Below, piece after piece: positions 1 to 11,349 of a DNA stretch of 64,000 bases. The position numbers and the translations under genes were made by a program. How positions within the stretch are numbered: the first letter of the stretch is position 1; each line of letters starts with the position of its first letter. Location: positions 10,631,973-10,695,972 of the forward strand of contig BSYO01000011.1 in NCBI GenBank assembly GCA_033239525.1. Direction: 5' to 3'. The stretch is from Nepenthes gracilis (taxonomy: Eukaryota > Streptophyta > Magnoliopsida > Caryophyllales > Nepenthaceae). The notes under the pieces are model-generated. The model was not told the DNA's origin and did no database searches. It worked only from the letters and a program-made list of their open reading frames with translations.

Positions 1-508
1 GACATTATGTTTTGTTTTTCGTGGTTGTTATGTGATATTCCTTCCTTTAATTTATGTATACTATTTTATACGATGATAGCACTTGATGAGTTATCGGCTC
101 ACATTTTCATATTTTATCCCTTCAGACTAGTGGTATGGAACATTTGTAGGAGTTCGGACGTGATTCGACGTGACATATCTCTATCGATGAGTGGAGATTT
201 TATACTTAGTATATTTTTGATCTCGAAGATGTGTTATGGTTATTGTTTATGGCCGAATGAGGGCATTGGCTCATGTATGGAATATATTGGAGTTGTATAT
301 TTAAATACCTCCCTTATGATATTTGGATAGCAAGTTTTATATTTTATTATTCGAATTTATATCCGATAAGGTGTTGTATAAATTTTATTATGTTGAATCA
401 TGTATGTGTTTAGATTGTCACGTTCGGATTGAGTTTTGATGGTTAATGAAATATCTTATTTTAGATTTTATTTTTGATCTTCGTATATTTTGTTCCTAGG
501 TCATGACA
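1..508 (+). mobile_element. 3' part of a chromovirus-type LTR (LTR E), cut by the window edge
   Basis: This AT-rich stretch resembles the last part of LTR D near the end of the window. Both carry a block with a GAGTTATCGGCTCAC or GAGCTGTACGCTCAT type core followed by a TTTCAG or CCTTCAG stretch, and both finish in a GTC..ACA end (GTCATGACA here, CCGTCACA in D). The TG start lies outside the window. The 107-residue open frame inside it is a low-complexity artefact. The right end at 508 is inferred from the terminal ACA. An alternative reading, an intron end at TTCCTAG, cannot be excluded. It sits next to the antisense ORF of the first Tat element. Confidence 0.45.
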
Positions 509-584
509 ATGTAGTTCCATTCGTCGGCCCTTCATCTTATGAGGAACCCATGCCTGATCTTCTGACTATTTTTTCTAGAGAGGC

Positions 585-1320
585 TTGGACTGGATTGTTG
601 AGAATCTAGCTGAGGATATAACTAAAATCCCAGTCAAGGAGGCAATCAAAATTTCAACTAAAATAGTCGAGGCCGAGGACTTAATGAGGGCCACTGAAGT
701 GCCCAATTTTGAGCTCCCCTTGCCCGATGTCCAAATTCTCGAGGAAAATATCAGTTCATCTGAGGCCTTTCAGGATGCCACAGCCATTGGTGATATAGAA
801 AAATCTAAAGAATCCTTTGAGGTTCAAACTAAAATTGGGACTAAGGTACACTTAGAAACGGTTCAGCCCCCAGTTTCTAATATTCTAGAGGTGGCTCCTG
901 AGACTAAGGTAGCTACCTAATTACCCGAGGCCGAGGAGGTGGCCATCGGGGCGGATGTGGTGCAGTTGATGGAGCGTTTAGAGTTTAAAGCCCAAAGATG
1001 GGAAAGCACCTCATCTGGAATTTCTCCTCTATCCAAGGTGTTAATCCATAATGATCTTAGTTCTATCATTCTTTTAATGTTTTGATGATACATTCTTCTT
1101 CTTTTTCTTGAAGCTACGGGATTTGATCGTTCAATTTTCACCAATAATCGATCAAATTGTCGAGTCTCACATGGATAGGGAAACATTTCGGGCTTCAAAA
1201 GAACGCGCCAACCGTCTCAAGCTTGAACTTGTTGAGTCTAAGCATAAAGTCTCCTCCCTTGAGGATTTACTGAAGGACCAATGGCACCTATATTCCCTAC
1301 TTAGAGATAGAAACCTCTAA
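585..1320 (+). pseudogene. Antisense extra ORF (aORF) of Tat element 1
   Basis: Two open segments lie here, 585-920 (111 aa, acidic, Glu and Pro rich) and 1108-1320 (70 aa). The second part has a charged, heptad-like stretch (ERANRLKLELVESKHKVSSL) that suggests a coiled coil. The strand is opposite to the gag-pol of element 1 and the position is just beyond the end of pol. Known biology: several Tat-lineage elements carry such an antisense ORF between pol and the 3' LTR, often with a coiled-coil C-terminus and similarity to the putative gypsy-type transposon family Transposase_28; its function is unresolved. The frame is broken near 920 and no start is clear. Similarity to the family is my inference from position and composition, not from a database search. 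Confidence 0.5.
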
Positions 1321-1554
1321 TTTGAGGATGAACTCGAGAACCTCAATTAAGGCCGAGGACACCAAAGTGGCATTAGAGAAAAAATACTAAGATGGCATCA
1401 AACTTGGTAGGAGCATAATAAGACGGATGATTTCGAAGTTTCCTCTTTCTTTATTTCATCCAAGAAATGGCGGTGCTCAACGAAAAGCAAATTTGATTAG
1501 TCGTCCTAAAGATGACAACGTTCTTGATTCTCCTTTGCTAGGATCCTCTAGGCC

Positions 1555-1590
<36 letters not shown>

Positions 1591-2183
1591 TCTCAATAAA
1601 TGAAGAATTTTTCTCCAGAAGATTCCTTCTCTCTCTCTACATAAGTATGTGTTAGTTAGCCAGATACTTTAGATGTTAGACCATAAATATTACTCAAGCC
1701 ATAGTTAACTCACGGCCTCTGTTCCTCGAATTAATCAATGGGTGTTGAAGCATTCATGTGTTTAATTTAAATTTTTCTAGGACCATGTTCAATTGACGAT
1801 ATTACCTCAAAGGTCTTTATATGCGTACTTCTAATAAAGCCTCAAAAGTTTTTCAATATTTGACCTCGTTTAGGCCACTCGGTATTATGCCCAAGTTTTA
1901 GTTATCGACTTTGTGTGGGTGACTCAATTAGGTGACTGAATTTTACCGACAATTAAGTGTTGTTTATAAAATAGGTGAGCAAAATTCACTTGATTTAGGG
2001 GTAGTGTAGGTCATATAATTTTATGGAATGATATGCAAGCATTCAAATAAATGTACAACAAAGTATAAATAAACAAAAATTATTTTATTAATTAAACATG
2101 ATACAAGCACTCCAACTGATACAACTAACCTTACCTAGCTATATGCATAATTACTGATAGTATTTTTTGAGGTGAGAGGCATT
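1321..2183. other. Non-coding 3' region of Tat element 1
   Basis: No gene is visible between the antisense ORF and the end of integrase. It contains a TTA microsatellite at 1556-1591 and AT-rich sequence. This is the usual place of the untranslated stretch before the 3' LTR in Tat elements. Confidence 0.5.
1556..1591. repeat. (TTA)n microsatellite
   Basis: About twelve uninterrupted TTA/ATT units. Confidence 0.95.
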
Positions 2184-3319
2184 CTAAGTTCGAGGGACTA
2201 GTATGCCTTCTTGGGTTTGCAGCTTGTATGCCCCATTTTGAAGAATAACCAAGTCTAGGAACGGCCCTTCCCAACTAGGGAAAAGATTGTTCCGGTTAGT
2301 ATTTTTGCTAGTTGCCTCAATACTTGGCAGTACTAGATCTCCCACTTCGAATTGGCGTGCTTTCACATTTTTGTTGTAATATCTAGTAACCCTTTATTGA
2401 TAAGTTGTCGTCTGCAATCGTGTATTGTCTCGGATTTCTTCAAGTAAATCAAGATTTTTTCGAAATCTTTCTGAATTATTGTTCAAATCAAAAGATTCGA
2501 CCCGAAGACCTGGCAATCCGACCTCTGTTGGAATTATAGCCTCTGTCCCATAGCATGAATTGAAAGGTGTCTCATGAGTTGACTCTCTGGTTGTTATCCT
2601 ATATGGCCATAGGACCGATGGAAGCTCGTCCACCCAGGAGCCCCCAGTGTTTTCAAGATTTGTCTTTAAGACATGCAGTATTGTACGGTTGGTAATTTTT
2701 ACCTGTCCGTTATATTGTGAATAAGCAATCGAAGTGTGAACTAACTTTATCCTCAAACTAGCACAATACTTCACAAAGCGCTTGTTGGTAAATTGGGTTC
2801 TATTATCAGTCACAATGAGTTTGGGGATGCCAAATCTACATATGATATTTTGTTACACAAACTCAATTGCGTTCTACTCGGTGATCTAAGCTAATCGTAC
2901 AGCTTTGACCTATTTCATGAAATAATCAATTTCGATGGTCATGAACTTCCTTTGTCTTGATGCAGCAGGGAGAGGTCCGAGGATATTGAGCCCCCATTGT
3001 GCAAATCGCCATGGTGATTGTAGAGTTCGAAGATCTGTATGCAGTTGATGGGTTAATTTCCCATACACCTGGCAATTCTCACATTTTTGAACAAAGTCCA
3101 TAACATTATGCTCATAGTAGGCCACTAATACCCTTACCTCATAAGTTTAAAAGTAAGGTCTTTGCCTCCAATGTGAGATTTGTAAATACCGAGGTGTACC
3201 CTCTCGAGAGTATAGTCAATCTTTTTGGCAAGAGACACCGTAAGTATAGGACAGAGTATCCATGTCGGTACAATTGACCATCCATAATAGTGTACCAACC
3301 TGCTATCTTTTTTACTCAC
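2184..3319 (-). pseudogene. Integrase of Tat element 1
   Basis: Reading from 3319 down, a zinc-binding region is seen first: a histidine region ending HIGGKDLTFKLMR and, after a stop, the pair CENCQVYG. The DDE core follows with the first aspartate in EIDYFMK, the second in MTDNRTQF, and the block NGQVKITNRTIL where the catalytic glutamate normally stands in NGQVEVTN. A lysine is present instead, so the catalytic triad is broken. Then come WPYRITTRESTHETPF and GTEAIIPTEVGLP, typical of Tat integrases, and a C-terminal segment (2184-2366: FEVGDLVLP, NNLFPSWEGPF, GAYKLQTQEG). Several stops and frameshifts make it inactive. It would have joined element cDNA to the host chromosome in the nucleus. 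Confidence 0.85.
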
Positions 3320-3639
3320 TTGGCTTCATCTAAATTCTCAGGCAATGTGCCATCGAACAAATACCTCCAGTAAGGGGTCATCCAGTTATCAACGTTGGTT
3401 ATCTGCATTACTTCTGGCTAAGATCATCTATACTGGGAATTTTAAGGATTTCACGCATTCCTCGAGCGTATTGCTCTGGGGTCCCTAGCCATTGCTTCCC
3501 TTGCCAACAAGTCAACCTTTCCATTTTCTTCTCTCAGAATATGAATAAATTTTACATTTTCAAACGTAAAAATTAAATTTCTGACCTTTGAGAAATATTT
3601 AATAAGTTGTGAGTTGCATGTCTCAAAATTTTCTTGGAC

Positions 3640-4480
3640 TTAGTTGACAATCATCTCTGAATCACTGTGGACGATTAGGTTCTTAGCTGAATATTCTTTG
3701 ACTAGTTTAATTCTCATAAGTAGTGCTTCGTATTCTACAATGTTATTGGTTGCTAAAAACCGAAGTGTTATTGAATATTTTATCTTTAAACTTTCGGGTG
3801 TTCTCAATATAGTGCCAACATCGCAGCTTACTTGCATTAAAGATCTATCTACATGTGAAGTCCACACTATAGTGTTTTGCAGATTGTCAACTTGATCAGG
3901 GTCAGGTGGGCTCAAAGCTGAAGTTGTTGTTTCGACAATGAAATCAGCCATGGCCTGGCCTTTCAAGGCCGACCTTGGTCGAAATTCTATGTCAAATTTA
4001 CCTAGCTTAATAACCCATTTGACTAATCGTCCTGATATATCTAGCTTCTGCAATATCCCTCTTAATGGCTGGTTGATTAGAATGATAATTTTGTGCGCTT
4101 GAAAATATGGTCTAAGTTTTCGAGCAGAAAACACAAGCACCAAAGCCTTCTTTTCTGCATGAAAATGCCTCGTTTCTATCTCAATTAAGATCTTACTAAC
4201 ATAGTATATAGGCCATTACTTGTCAAACTGTTGTTGAATCAGAACCGAACTTAAGGCGATATCGGACATGGCCATGCACAATATAGTTCTTCGCCATCTT
4301 GAGGAGAGGTTAAAAGTGGTGGGTTTGACGAGATATTCCTTGAGATCTCATAACGCGGTTTCACAATCAGCCGTCCATTAAAAACTATTTGCCTTCGTTC
4401 CCCTCAAAGCTCTGAAAAAGGGTAAGTACTTCTTGGTCGACTTGGATAAAAATCAGGATAGTGCTTTCAACCTTCCGGTT
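3640..4480 (-). pseudogene. Dual RNase H region of Tat element 1
   Basis: The gypsy-type RNase H comes first (about 4480-4000), heavily broken, ending with LVKWVIKLGKFDIEFRPRSA and LKGQAMADFIVE, the linker found in Tat polyproteins. A second, archaeal/plant-type RNase H follows from about 3890 (SLKIKYSITLRFLATNNIVE, then LLMRIKLVKEYSAKNL and HSDSEMIVN). The second-domain aspartate of HSDS is kept; the first is in a substituted context. RNase H degrades the RNA strand during reverse transcription. The double domain is the main reason for assigning the Tat lineage. Confidence 0.8.
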
Positions 4481-4485
4481 AATTT

Positions 4486-5160
4486 CTAGACTTCTTTCAC
4501 AGTCCTAGGTGGATTCATGTCGATGATAGTTTTGATTTTTTCAGGATTAGTTTCAATTCCTTGGTGTGAAATAATGAAACCTAAGAATTTTCCTAGAGTT
4601 ACTCCAAACGTACACTTCGTGGGATTGAATTTCATGTGATGTATGCAAAGGTCATTAAATGCCTTGTCCGGATCACGAATATGGTCATCGGCCGTTCTAC
4701 TCTTGATGAGCATATCATCCACGTATACCTCCATATTCTGTCCAATCTGAGTTTCAAACATTTTGTTGACAAATCGTTGGTAAGTAGCACCAACGCTCTT
4801 TAGTTCGAAGGTTATAACTCTATAACAGTACGTCTCTTGATCTGTCAAGAAAGAAGTGTACTCCTCATCCTCTGGACTTATTCGAATCTGATCGTATCCA
4901 GAGTATGTATTCATAAAACTCAGAAGCTTGGGCCCAGATGTTGAGTCTACAAGCAAATCAATCTTTGGCAACAGAAAGCTATCCTTCAAACATGCCTTGT
5001 TGACATCAGTGAAATCAATATACATCCTCCATTTTTCGTTGCCCTTGTTAACCATGACCATATTTGACAACTAGTTGGATACTGAACTTCCCCGATGAAC
5101 CCAATATTAAGAAGTTTCTTTACCTTCTCACAAATGGCTATCAATTTTTCAACAGAATAA
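4486..5160 (-). pseudogene. Reverse transcriptase of Tat element 1
   Basis: A long open stretch (5070-4486, 194 codons) carries the canonical RT blocks: WRMYIDFTDVNKAC, DSFLLPKIDLLVDSTSG, SFMNTYSGYDQIRI, ATYQRFVNKMF, and the catalytic YVDD box in MEVYVDDMLIKS. GKFLGFIISHQGIETNPEKI and MNPPRTVKEV close the domain. The metal-binding aspartates of YVDD are kept, but the flanks contain stops (after about 5070 towards gag, and before the RNase H), so no full polyprotein can be made. Confidence 0.9.
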
Positions 5161-5489
5161 TTTCTTCGTTTTTATCGGACGGGTTTGTGATCGAGATTTA
5201 GACCCAACTTATGGACCATTACTCGAATCGGTATCCCTAACGTATTTCTTGGTGTCCAGGAAAAGACATCTGAATTTGGTCGAAGAAAACTAATAAGTTG
5301 GTCTCAAAGGGGTTCTGACAGCAAACTTCCTATTTGAATATATTTTTCTAGATCACTCGGATCTAAAGGAATCTGATTCGTTAATTTTTCGGATTGAGCT
5401 TGCATCAAAGTGGTCTTGTCACAGAAGTCGAGGTCTTCTATTGGTTGACCGGGGGGTGTCCACGAGATCTGGGATTAATAATATGTCGG

Positions 5490-5860
5490 ATCAATCATTT
5501 GGTCTCCAAGAACTTCTCCCACACCGATCGGAGTTGGAAATTTCATCTTTAAATATAGGATTAAAGTTGCAACTCTGAAAGCTGTTAAACAAGATCATCC
5601 GAGAATGGCGTTGTATACCGAAAGAAGATCTACTACCAAGAAAGAGATCATCTTAGAAGCAATCTTCGGATATGTTCTCAATGTTACTTCAGTTGGATGA
5701 CTCTTTGTATTGGTATTGACTCATTGTCGAATCCATAGAAGGGTCATCAGCAGTCTTCATCTGACTTCTTTTTAAACCTAACTTAAAGTATGAATCAAAG
5801 TAAAATAAATTTTTCAAACTTTTATTATCAACAAAAAATTATTTCATCTGATAGTTCATA
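5490..5860 (-). pseudogene. Aspartic protease remnant of Tat element 1
   Basis: In broken frames the - strand reads LYGFDNESIPIQRVIQLK and then VVDLLSVYNAILG, which match the C-terminal half of Tat proteases (the usual AYNAILGRP block). The active-site aspartate segment upstream is not convincingly readable. It lies between the gag zinc knuckle and RT, as expected. Confidence 0.65.
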
Positions 5861-5999
5861 CTTCTATCAGAAACAATAATAGTTACAATCAAATGGTCAG
5901 AATGAGAAAAAGTTATACGAGTCATATCTTTACTGCTAAAGCTAATAATATCTTTCCTAATTTCTACCCTTGGCTTCTTGTGACTAGCAATCATCCTCA

Positions 6000-7590
6000 A
6001 GCTCTCTAGCATATCATCTCAGACTGGTCATGTCATAATCATATTCATGACCCCAGTTGCTACTTGGTTTCTCAGTTGTTGGACCTCATCTCCATCTGTT
6101 CCCCTAGATGTTTGTCCGGGACCCTGCATGAAGCGGATGAGGACCCTTTCAAATTAGTTCTTTAATTTTTTTCTACAGCGTCTGCCAATCTTAGTATTAT
6201 GACCCCCGCACCGATGGTAGCGACAATATTTTGACTAATCTCCTCCATCGGGATTCTTTAATACTTTTTACTATTTAAAGAATTTTTCATCCCGAATTTA
6301 TATCAAGATGTTGGTATGGAAGTCGTTCAAAAGAGTCAGGTTCTAAGGCCTGAACTCCTTTTGAGCTGTCTAATCGGTCTTCTGCTACTTCCTCTGTCCC
6401 CAAGAATCCAGATGGTTCTCAATCTTCCTTTTTCCTTCCACCGTCCTCTGGTAGAAACACTCTATTTGGTCAGGCAAATTTACTTCATTGGTCTCTTTGG
6501 CCACTATGTAGGCTTAAACTATCTCCTTGGCCTCTTTGAAAGCTTGTGGGCTCTTATGAGCTAAATGCTTGAAAGAGTCCCTAGGCTCCAAATTTGATAT
6601 AAAAGCGCTTAGCTTCACCTCTTTGGTGAGTTTTAAAATCTTCCGGTATTGGTTGTAAAACAACTCGGGAATTTTTTTAAGCATTTAGTCGGCCCTTGCT
6701 TGATCCAGGCAAGGTACCATGGCTGCTTTTTTCTCTACGGTTAGATCTTGAAACGTCCGAATGAAATTTGGATGAAACCAATAGAACCACGCTCAGGCTT
6801 CCCCTTTGAGTGTTAAGGGGAAGTATAGACACATTGCTACCTTGTCTAAACCTTAAAAGTTTAGAAGAGTGTAAAAATGATCTATGTGGTCCATCGGGTC
6901 GGTTCCTCCATCATATTGAACTATGGCTAGCATCTTAAACTTGTATGGGAGTGAATGTGTTTGGATCTCCATAGTAAATAGAGACCTCCGCAAATCCACA
7001 GCTCTCCCCGTAGCGTCCTCTCCAACAACACGCTGCCAAATCCTTTCCACTTTCTCCTCCATCTGGGAAGGAGCCATCATCCCCTTTTCATTGAGGAAAT
7101 TCCTCAATTCAGAAGGATTTTGCGTAGCTTGTGAAATTGGGCGGCTTGCAGCCGTTTGATGATATATAGTGTCTTGCTTGATAAGTAAGCTCTCGGTAAT
7201 CATGAGAGTATCAAGGGTTTCGTCTCATAGGGCTATCTTCTCGAACTCTAAAATGTAGGTGCTTTTCAAGTCGTGATAGGACTTTAATGCTCAAAGTTGC
7301 TTGTGTCCCAAGATCATCCTGCTGCTAAATCTTCTTAGAGGGGCACTTTTTCCCCTATTCCTTCTCCTAGATGTCGTGGTTTGGGAGGTCGAGGATGGAG
7401 CCCCCTTTGGCGGCTTAGCCAACCGTGAACAAATGGTTTGGACCACCTTAGAGATTTTGTCCATCTTCATTGCAAGCGTACGCACACAAGGGTCAAGGTG
7501 ATCGTTCATCCTATCACCCACAAGGGCACAATTGCCACATAAAGTGGCGTCTCTGATGGATACACTGACTTGAATTCTAGTGTTTACCAT
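6000..7590 (-). pseudogene. Gag of Tat element 1
   Basis: The start at 7590 gives MVNTRIQVSV and a basic segment (SRRRNRGKSAPLRR). A second stretch (7203-6853) holds ELRNFLNEKGMM, EEKVERIWQRVV and LPYKFKMLAIVQYDG..DPMDHIDHF, the front of the retrotransposon gag domain, and the same block occurs in element 2. Around 6240-6180 the - strand reads KYCRYHRCGGHNTKIGRRC, a C-x2-H-x3-GH-x4-C type zinc knuckle of the kind Tat gag has. Gag would package element RNA in cytoplasmic particles. Stops and frameshifts separate the pieces. Confidence 0.75.
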
Positions 7591-7629
7591 GTTGATTTTA
7601 AGAAAGTATGGTAATCAGATTTTTAATCA

Positions 7630-7648
7630 TTCCCATAGATGGTTCCAA
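7630..7648 (-). other. Primer-binding site of Tat element 1 (decayed)
   Basis: On the - strand it reads TTGGAACCATCTATGGGAA. This is close to the usual Tat-lineage site TTGGCGCCGTCTGTGGGAA; three of the four differences are C-to-T or G-to-A changes. It lies directly inside the LTR end and aligns with the same site in element 2. Confidence 0.55.
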
Positions 7649-8219
7649 TATTGCATCCTCGGATCCAGATTATGATACGGATAGGAAAATATTAAATTTT
7701 GTCCTTTGGGTGTCGAATGCGTCCAATCTCCGTACGCTCTAAATTTGAATTCTATGTAACACAAAAATCACAATCAAAGGATCAACGAGACTCACTCCCT
7801 ATTATATCTTCTAACGCTCAAATAAGTATCGTCCTTATTAAGAAAATGAGAAAAGGACGATGTCAATATGAATGTAATGCGAGTAAGTTATTTGTTTTTA
7901 TTTAAGAGTTGCGCTTTTCTGGAAAGTATCTTGGCATCAGAGAGAGTGAGAGAGTTGTTCCCTTCTCCAACAAATTGTCCTCCTTCTCTTGTAAGAGAGA
8001 GGACGTTTAGCGAATAAGACTATGCCCAGGTAGTAGTTACAACTAGCACCGAAGTCGTTCAAATATGAGTGAGAAATTGCCCAAGCAACTAACACTAATT
8101 TTCTTTTTATCCAAATTATTGGTTGAATCCTTGATTGGAGCCCGATAAGAATATTGGGCCTCCACACTTTATGGGCTGGATACGTGATATAAGTTTTTCA
8201 TATTAGATTACTGGTAACA
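7649..8219 (-). mobile_element. 5' LTR of Tat element 1
   Basis: The inner end (- strand, ending GAGGATGCAATA) aligns with the inner end of the element 2 LTR (GAGGACACAACA), and the preceding 20 bases match well. The outer end is placed at 8219, where the - strand starts TGTTACCAG; this end is a guess because no partner LTR is present. Small open frames inside it have no support. Confidence 0.45.
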
Positions 8220-9035
8220 ATACCCATTAGTACTGAAAAGTTTTTCAAAAGCAACCAAAATTAGAAGGAATAACGATATCAGAGGTATGTTATAATTATG
8301 ATATTTTAGCATAACTATCAATGTATGATGTAATATCTGGAATATCAAAATAGTTTTCCAAACCACTCTGCTACTAAAATTTTTTTAAAAATTATGTATT
8401 ATAATTAATAATTAAATTATAAAAAATAATTATTAATATTTAAATTATAGATAAAAATTAACTACAATAGCAAAGTTAGATATCATATCAATTGTAGAGA
8501 GTAGGGAGTAATTTGTAAAAATATGGGGAAAATGGGTGAGTATTTATAAAAATTTAGAAAACAGTATAAAATTATAATTTTTTAATTTAAAAAATAGTAG
8601 CAGTGTGGTTAGCAACGACAAACCATCGCATATGCAACAATCATCTGACCGTTTATTTGAATATATATGTGTATGTATAGTGTAAAATATATTATATAGA
8701 TCGTGAAATTTACAAAATCATTATTATTATTATTATTTGGAAACGTGAAATATAGCACGTTAGGAAAATGTGGAACAAAAAAGTCAATCCCATTTTCCTT
8801 CCTTATTGTTCGGATTGTTTTTTCATGTTAATTTAATATTTTATTATTTTTTATTTAAAATTTAAAAAATAGAAAACAAAAATCTTTTTTACCGTTCTTT
8901 GTCGTGTTAATTTTATAATATCTATGTTAGTACTAGTTTAGACTGCTACTGTACTAAACTTTTTAAAATCATCATTATTTGCATACATAATCAAAGAAAT
9001 ATTCGGGAGATACGGGAAAAAACTTTATTCATTAA
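8220..9035. other. AT-rich intergenic DNA, no gene seen
   Basis: Only short AT-rich tracts and simple repeats are visible. No open frame of note, no RNA gene. Confidence 0.6.
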
Positions 9036-9563
9036 TGAGGTGTTTAGTTATTAGAATAAAATAAGGTAAGAATAAAATAAGATAGGAATAGAGTTGAAAC
9101 TATTATTTTTATGTTTGGTTATTAAAATAGAATAATGTAAAAATTAGTATTTTATTATTTAGTTTGTAGAATAGTGTGAGGAATAAGGTGAAAATAATAA
9201 TAATAATAATAATAATAATACGTAATAATAATAACTATTATTAAAAATAATAATAGTAATAATAATAATAATAACAATTACAAATAATAATAATTATTAT
9301 TATTATAAATAATAATAGTAGTAATAATAATAATAATTACAAATAATATAAATGTTAATAATAGTAATAGTAATAATAATTACAGATAATAATAATAATA
9401 ATAATATGAGAATAACTATTTTCATAAATGTAAAAATAGTTATTCTCACCTTTTATGTGGGAATAGATACTCTTTACTCTGTTGTAAACTAAACAAAAAA
9501 ATTATTATTTTTAAAAGTATAAGTAAGGAATAAAATTTATATTCCCTCTAACCAAATATAGGG
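9036..9563. mobile_element. MITE-like element with imperfect terminal inverted repeats
   Basis: The left end begins GAGGTGTTTAGTTATTAGAA and is followed by AATAAAATAAGG-type sequence. The right end reads TATTCCCTCTAACCAAATAT, whose reverse complement ATATTTGGTTAGAGGGAATA mirrors the left end in the TTTRGTTA..GAATA core. This GTTTGGTTA..GGAATA pattern is common in plant non-autonomous hAT-like elements. No transposase is encoded. The interior has been swollen by AAT repeats. Target duplication is not clear. Confidence 0.4.
9195..9405. repeat. Interrupted (AAT)n / (ATA)n repeat cluster
   Basis: Runs of AAT/TAA units, partly interrupted by AC and AG variants, including both AAT and ATT orientation. 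It lies in the middle of the MITE-like element. Confidence 0.85.
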
Positions 9564-10129
9564 TAAAAATATTGAAGACATCATTTAATTTTAGTCAGTC
9601 AATCTATAATTGTAAGTCTCTGCAAAAATTTTTATAGAGTATTTATTTGTCTTGAAAATTTTCATGTCAATATTAAAATGAACGACAATATAAAAAAAAG
9701 AAGGCATAAGACTATCATAATTTGCATATAATATATAACCTGGACGTACTACAATTAATATCAAAAAGGTCTAATTCAGTAGTAAAAGCAAGCAACAGTA
9801 GAGATAGTCCCAACAAACGAGATTTATATTCTTTGATACAAAATTGATGTGAATTATAGTCGATTAGTAAAAATGCAATATCAGTTGAACTTCTTCCGAC
9901 TTCAAAATCAGTCAATTAGAGTTCAAGACCTAGAATGATAAAAATATAGTGTATATATTTTTTATACTCATATCAATGGTATAAAATCGATTAATCTTAT
10001 CAGCAAATATAATTTCGTTTGAGTTAACTTTTAGTATTGAAAATTGAGCAATAAACGAAAAATAGAGTAGGATGACATAAAAATAATTAAAAAAATATAT
10101 CTTATTTAAGGATTAGTTAAATACAAAAA

Positions 10130-11200
10130 ATTACGTTAAAAATTTTATTATTTTGATAAACAGTTATAAAGACGACCCCAAATGTTTTGATAATAGCACA
10201 AGCAAAAATACTATTAAGATTAAAAAATATATGTAAATTATTAAACATATTTTTTATTTTTATAAATTATAATATTAAATATTAAATTAAATAAAATATA
10301 TTTATTTATAATAATGTGTATTTTTTTTTTCTCCCCCGCTTTCGCTCTAACTTTTTTCTTTAAGGCCAAATTCGGCATGTTCCCGACACGGCTCAGCCAG
10401 AGTGGGCCGCACTGTAGTAGGATGACAGGTCAAATCCATTATGCTGTGGCGACGGGTCAAAGCCCAAAGAATGCCTCTAATCTCTGGGGAAAAAGGTGAC
10501 GTATTTTCAGTACTTTTTCAGTGATATTTTTTAAAACTTTTTGTATGCAAATAATTAAAAAAAATAAAATGAAGATATCCAAAATGCGAGCGCTTCGGAA
10601 AGTCACGAGTTCATATGTAGTAGTAAAAAGCCTTAGTGTCAAAAATACGTAGAAATAAATAATAATCCTATAAAATTGTTAAAAATTTAACCAATCTTAA
10701 ATAGTATATATTTATTCTTATAAGTATATAAGAATATATGTAATTTTATCATATAAATCATAATCATAGCTATAAATAGTTAAATTCTACTTATAATAAT
10801 TTACGAGATTTTTAAAATAATACAAAATTTTACTTCTATTAACCATAAAAGATACAATTTATTCGGCCTAATACCACTTTTGAAGAGTTTTATACTATTT
10901 GCATTTGTAAAAACTCGAAACATAATAAACTTCAACCAATAATAATAATAAAAAAAAAAGTATCGTGCAATGATTAAATTAAATCAACTGGTTACCATTG
11001 CAATCAATTATTGGACAGCAGCGTAGACAGTGGGAAAGTATGAAGCAAATTAATGTAAAAAATAAATTAAAATATGCAATAAAACATAAAAATTATCACT
11101 TTAAAATCAATGTCAAGTGATATAATTGAAGAAAAACCAAATCACATTTGTAATAAGTAAGAGCTGAACAACATAAAATTCAAAAAAAAAAAAAAAAAAG
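10130..11200. repeat. Diverged direct duplication, copy 1
   Basis: Shares long matching blocks in the same order with copy 2 at 11350-13640. Examples are a block with AAAGCCCAAAGAATGCCTCT, AATTTAACCAATC, AAGTATCGTGCAATGATTAA, and ATCAATGTCAAGTGATATAA. It is AT-rich throughout and has no gene. The outer edges are approximate. Confidence 0.75.
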
Positions 11201-11349
11201 AGTTTAGATTGGAAGATAAGTCTTTTTTTTTTTTTTGTAAGTAAGTAAATTATATTAAAATAAAAGAAAAAAAATACGAAAACTTTTTTTTTTGGTAAGT
11301 AAATATTTTGGATTATTTAAAAAAAATATTACATAAAATATTTTACATT

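Larger units (their letters stand above)
509..8219 (-). mobile_element. Decayed Ty3/gypsy Tat-type retrotransposon (element 1)
   Basis: Read on the - strand the order is 5' LTR, primer-binding site, gag with a zinc knuckle, protease, reverse transcriptase, RNase H plus a second archaeal-type RNase H, integrase, and then an extra ORF in antisense. Two RNase H domains in this order, and an additional ORF between pol and the 3' LTR, are known marks of the plant Tat (Ogre/Retand) lineage. All coding parts carry stops and frameshifts. The 3' LTR is not seen: the left end of the window is occupied by a chromovirus LTR fragment. Element 2 at 19.6-44.9 kb is a relative with the same gag, RT and integrase block structure. 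Confidence 0.85.

Noticed and set aside
481..510. Intron end before the antisense ORF (TTCCTAG)
   Set aside because: The LTR end at 508 explains the site equally well; no upstream exon could be found in the window.
7937..8167. 76-codon frame on the - strand
   Set aside because: Lies within the LTR of Tat element 1 and has no recognisable feature.
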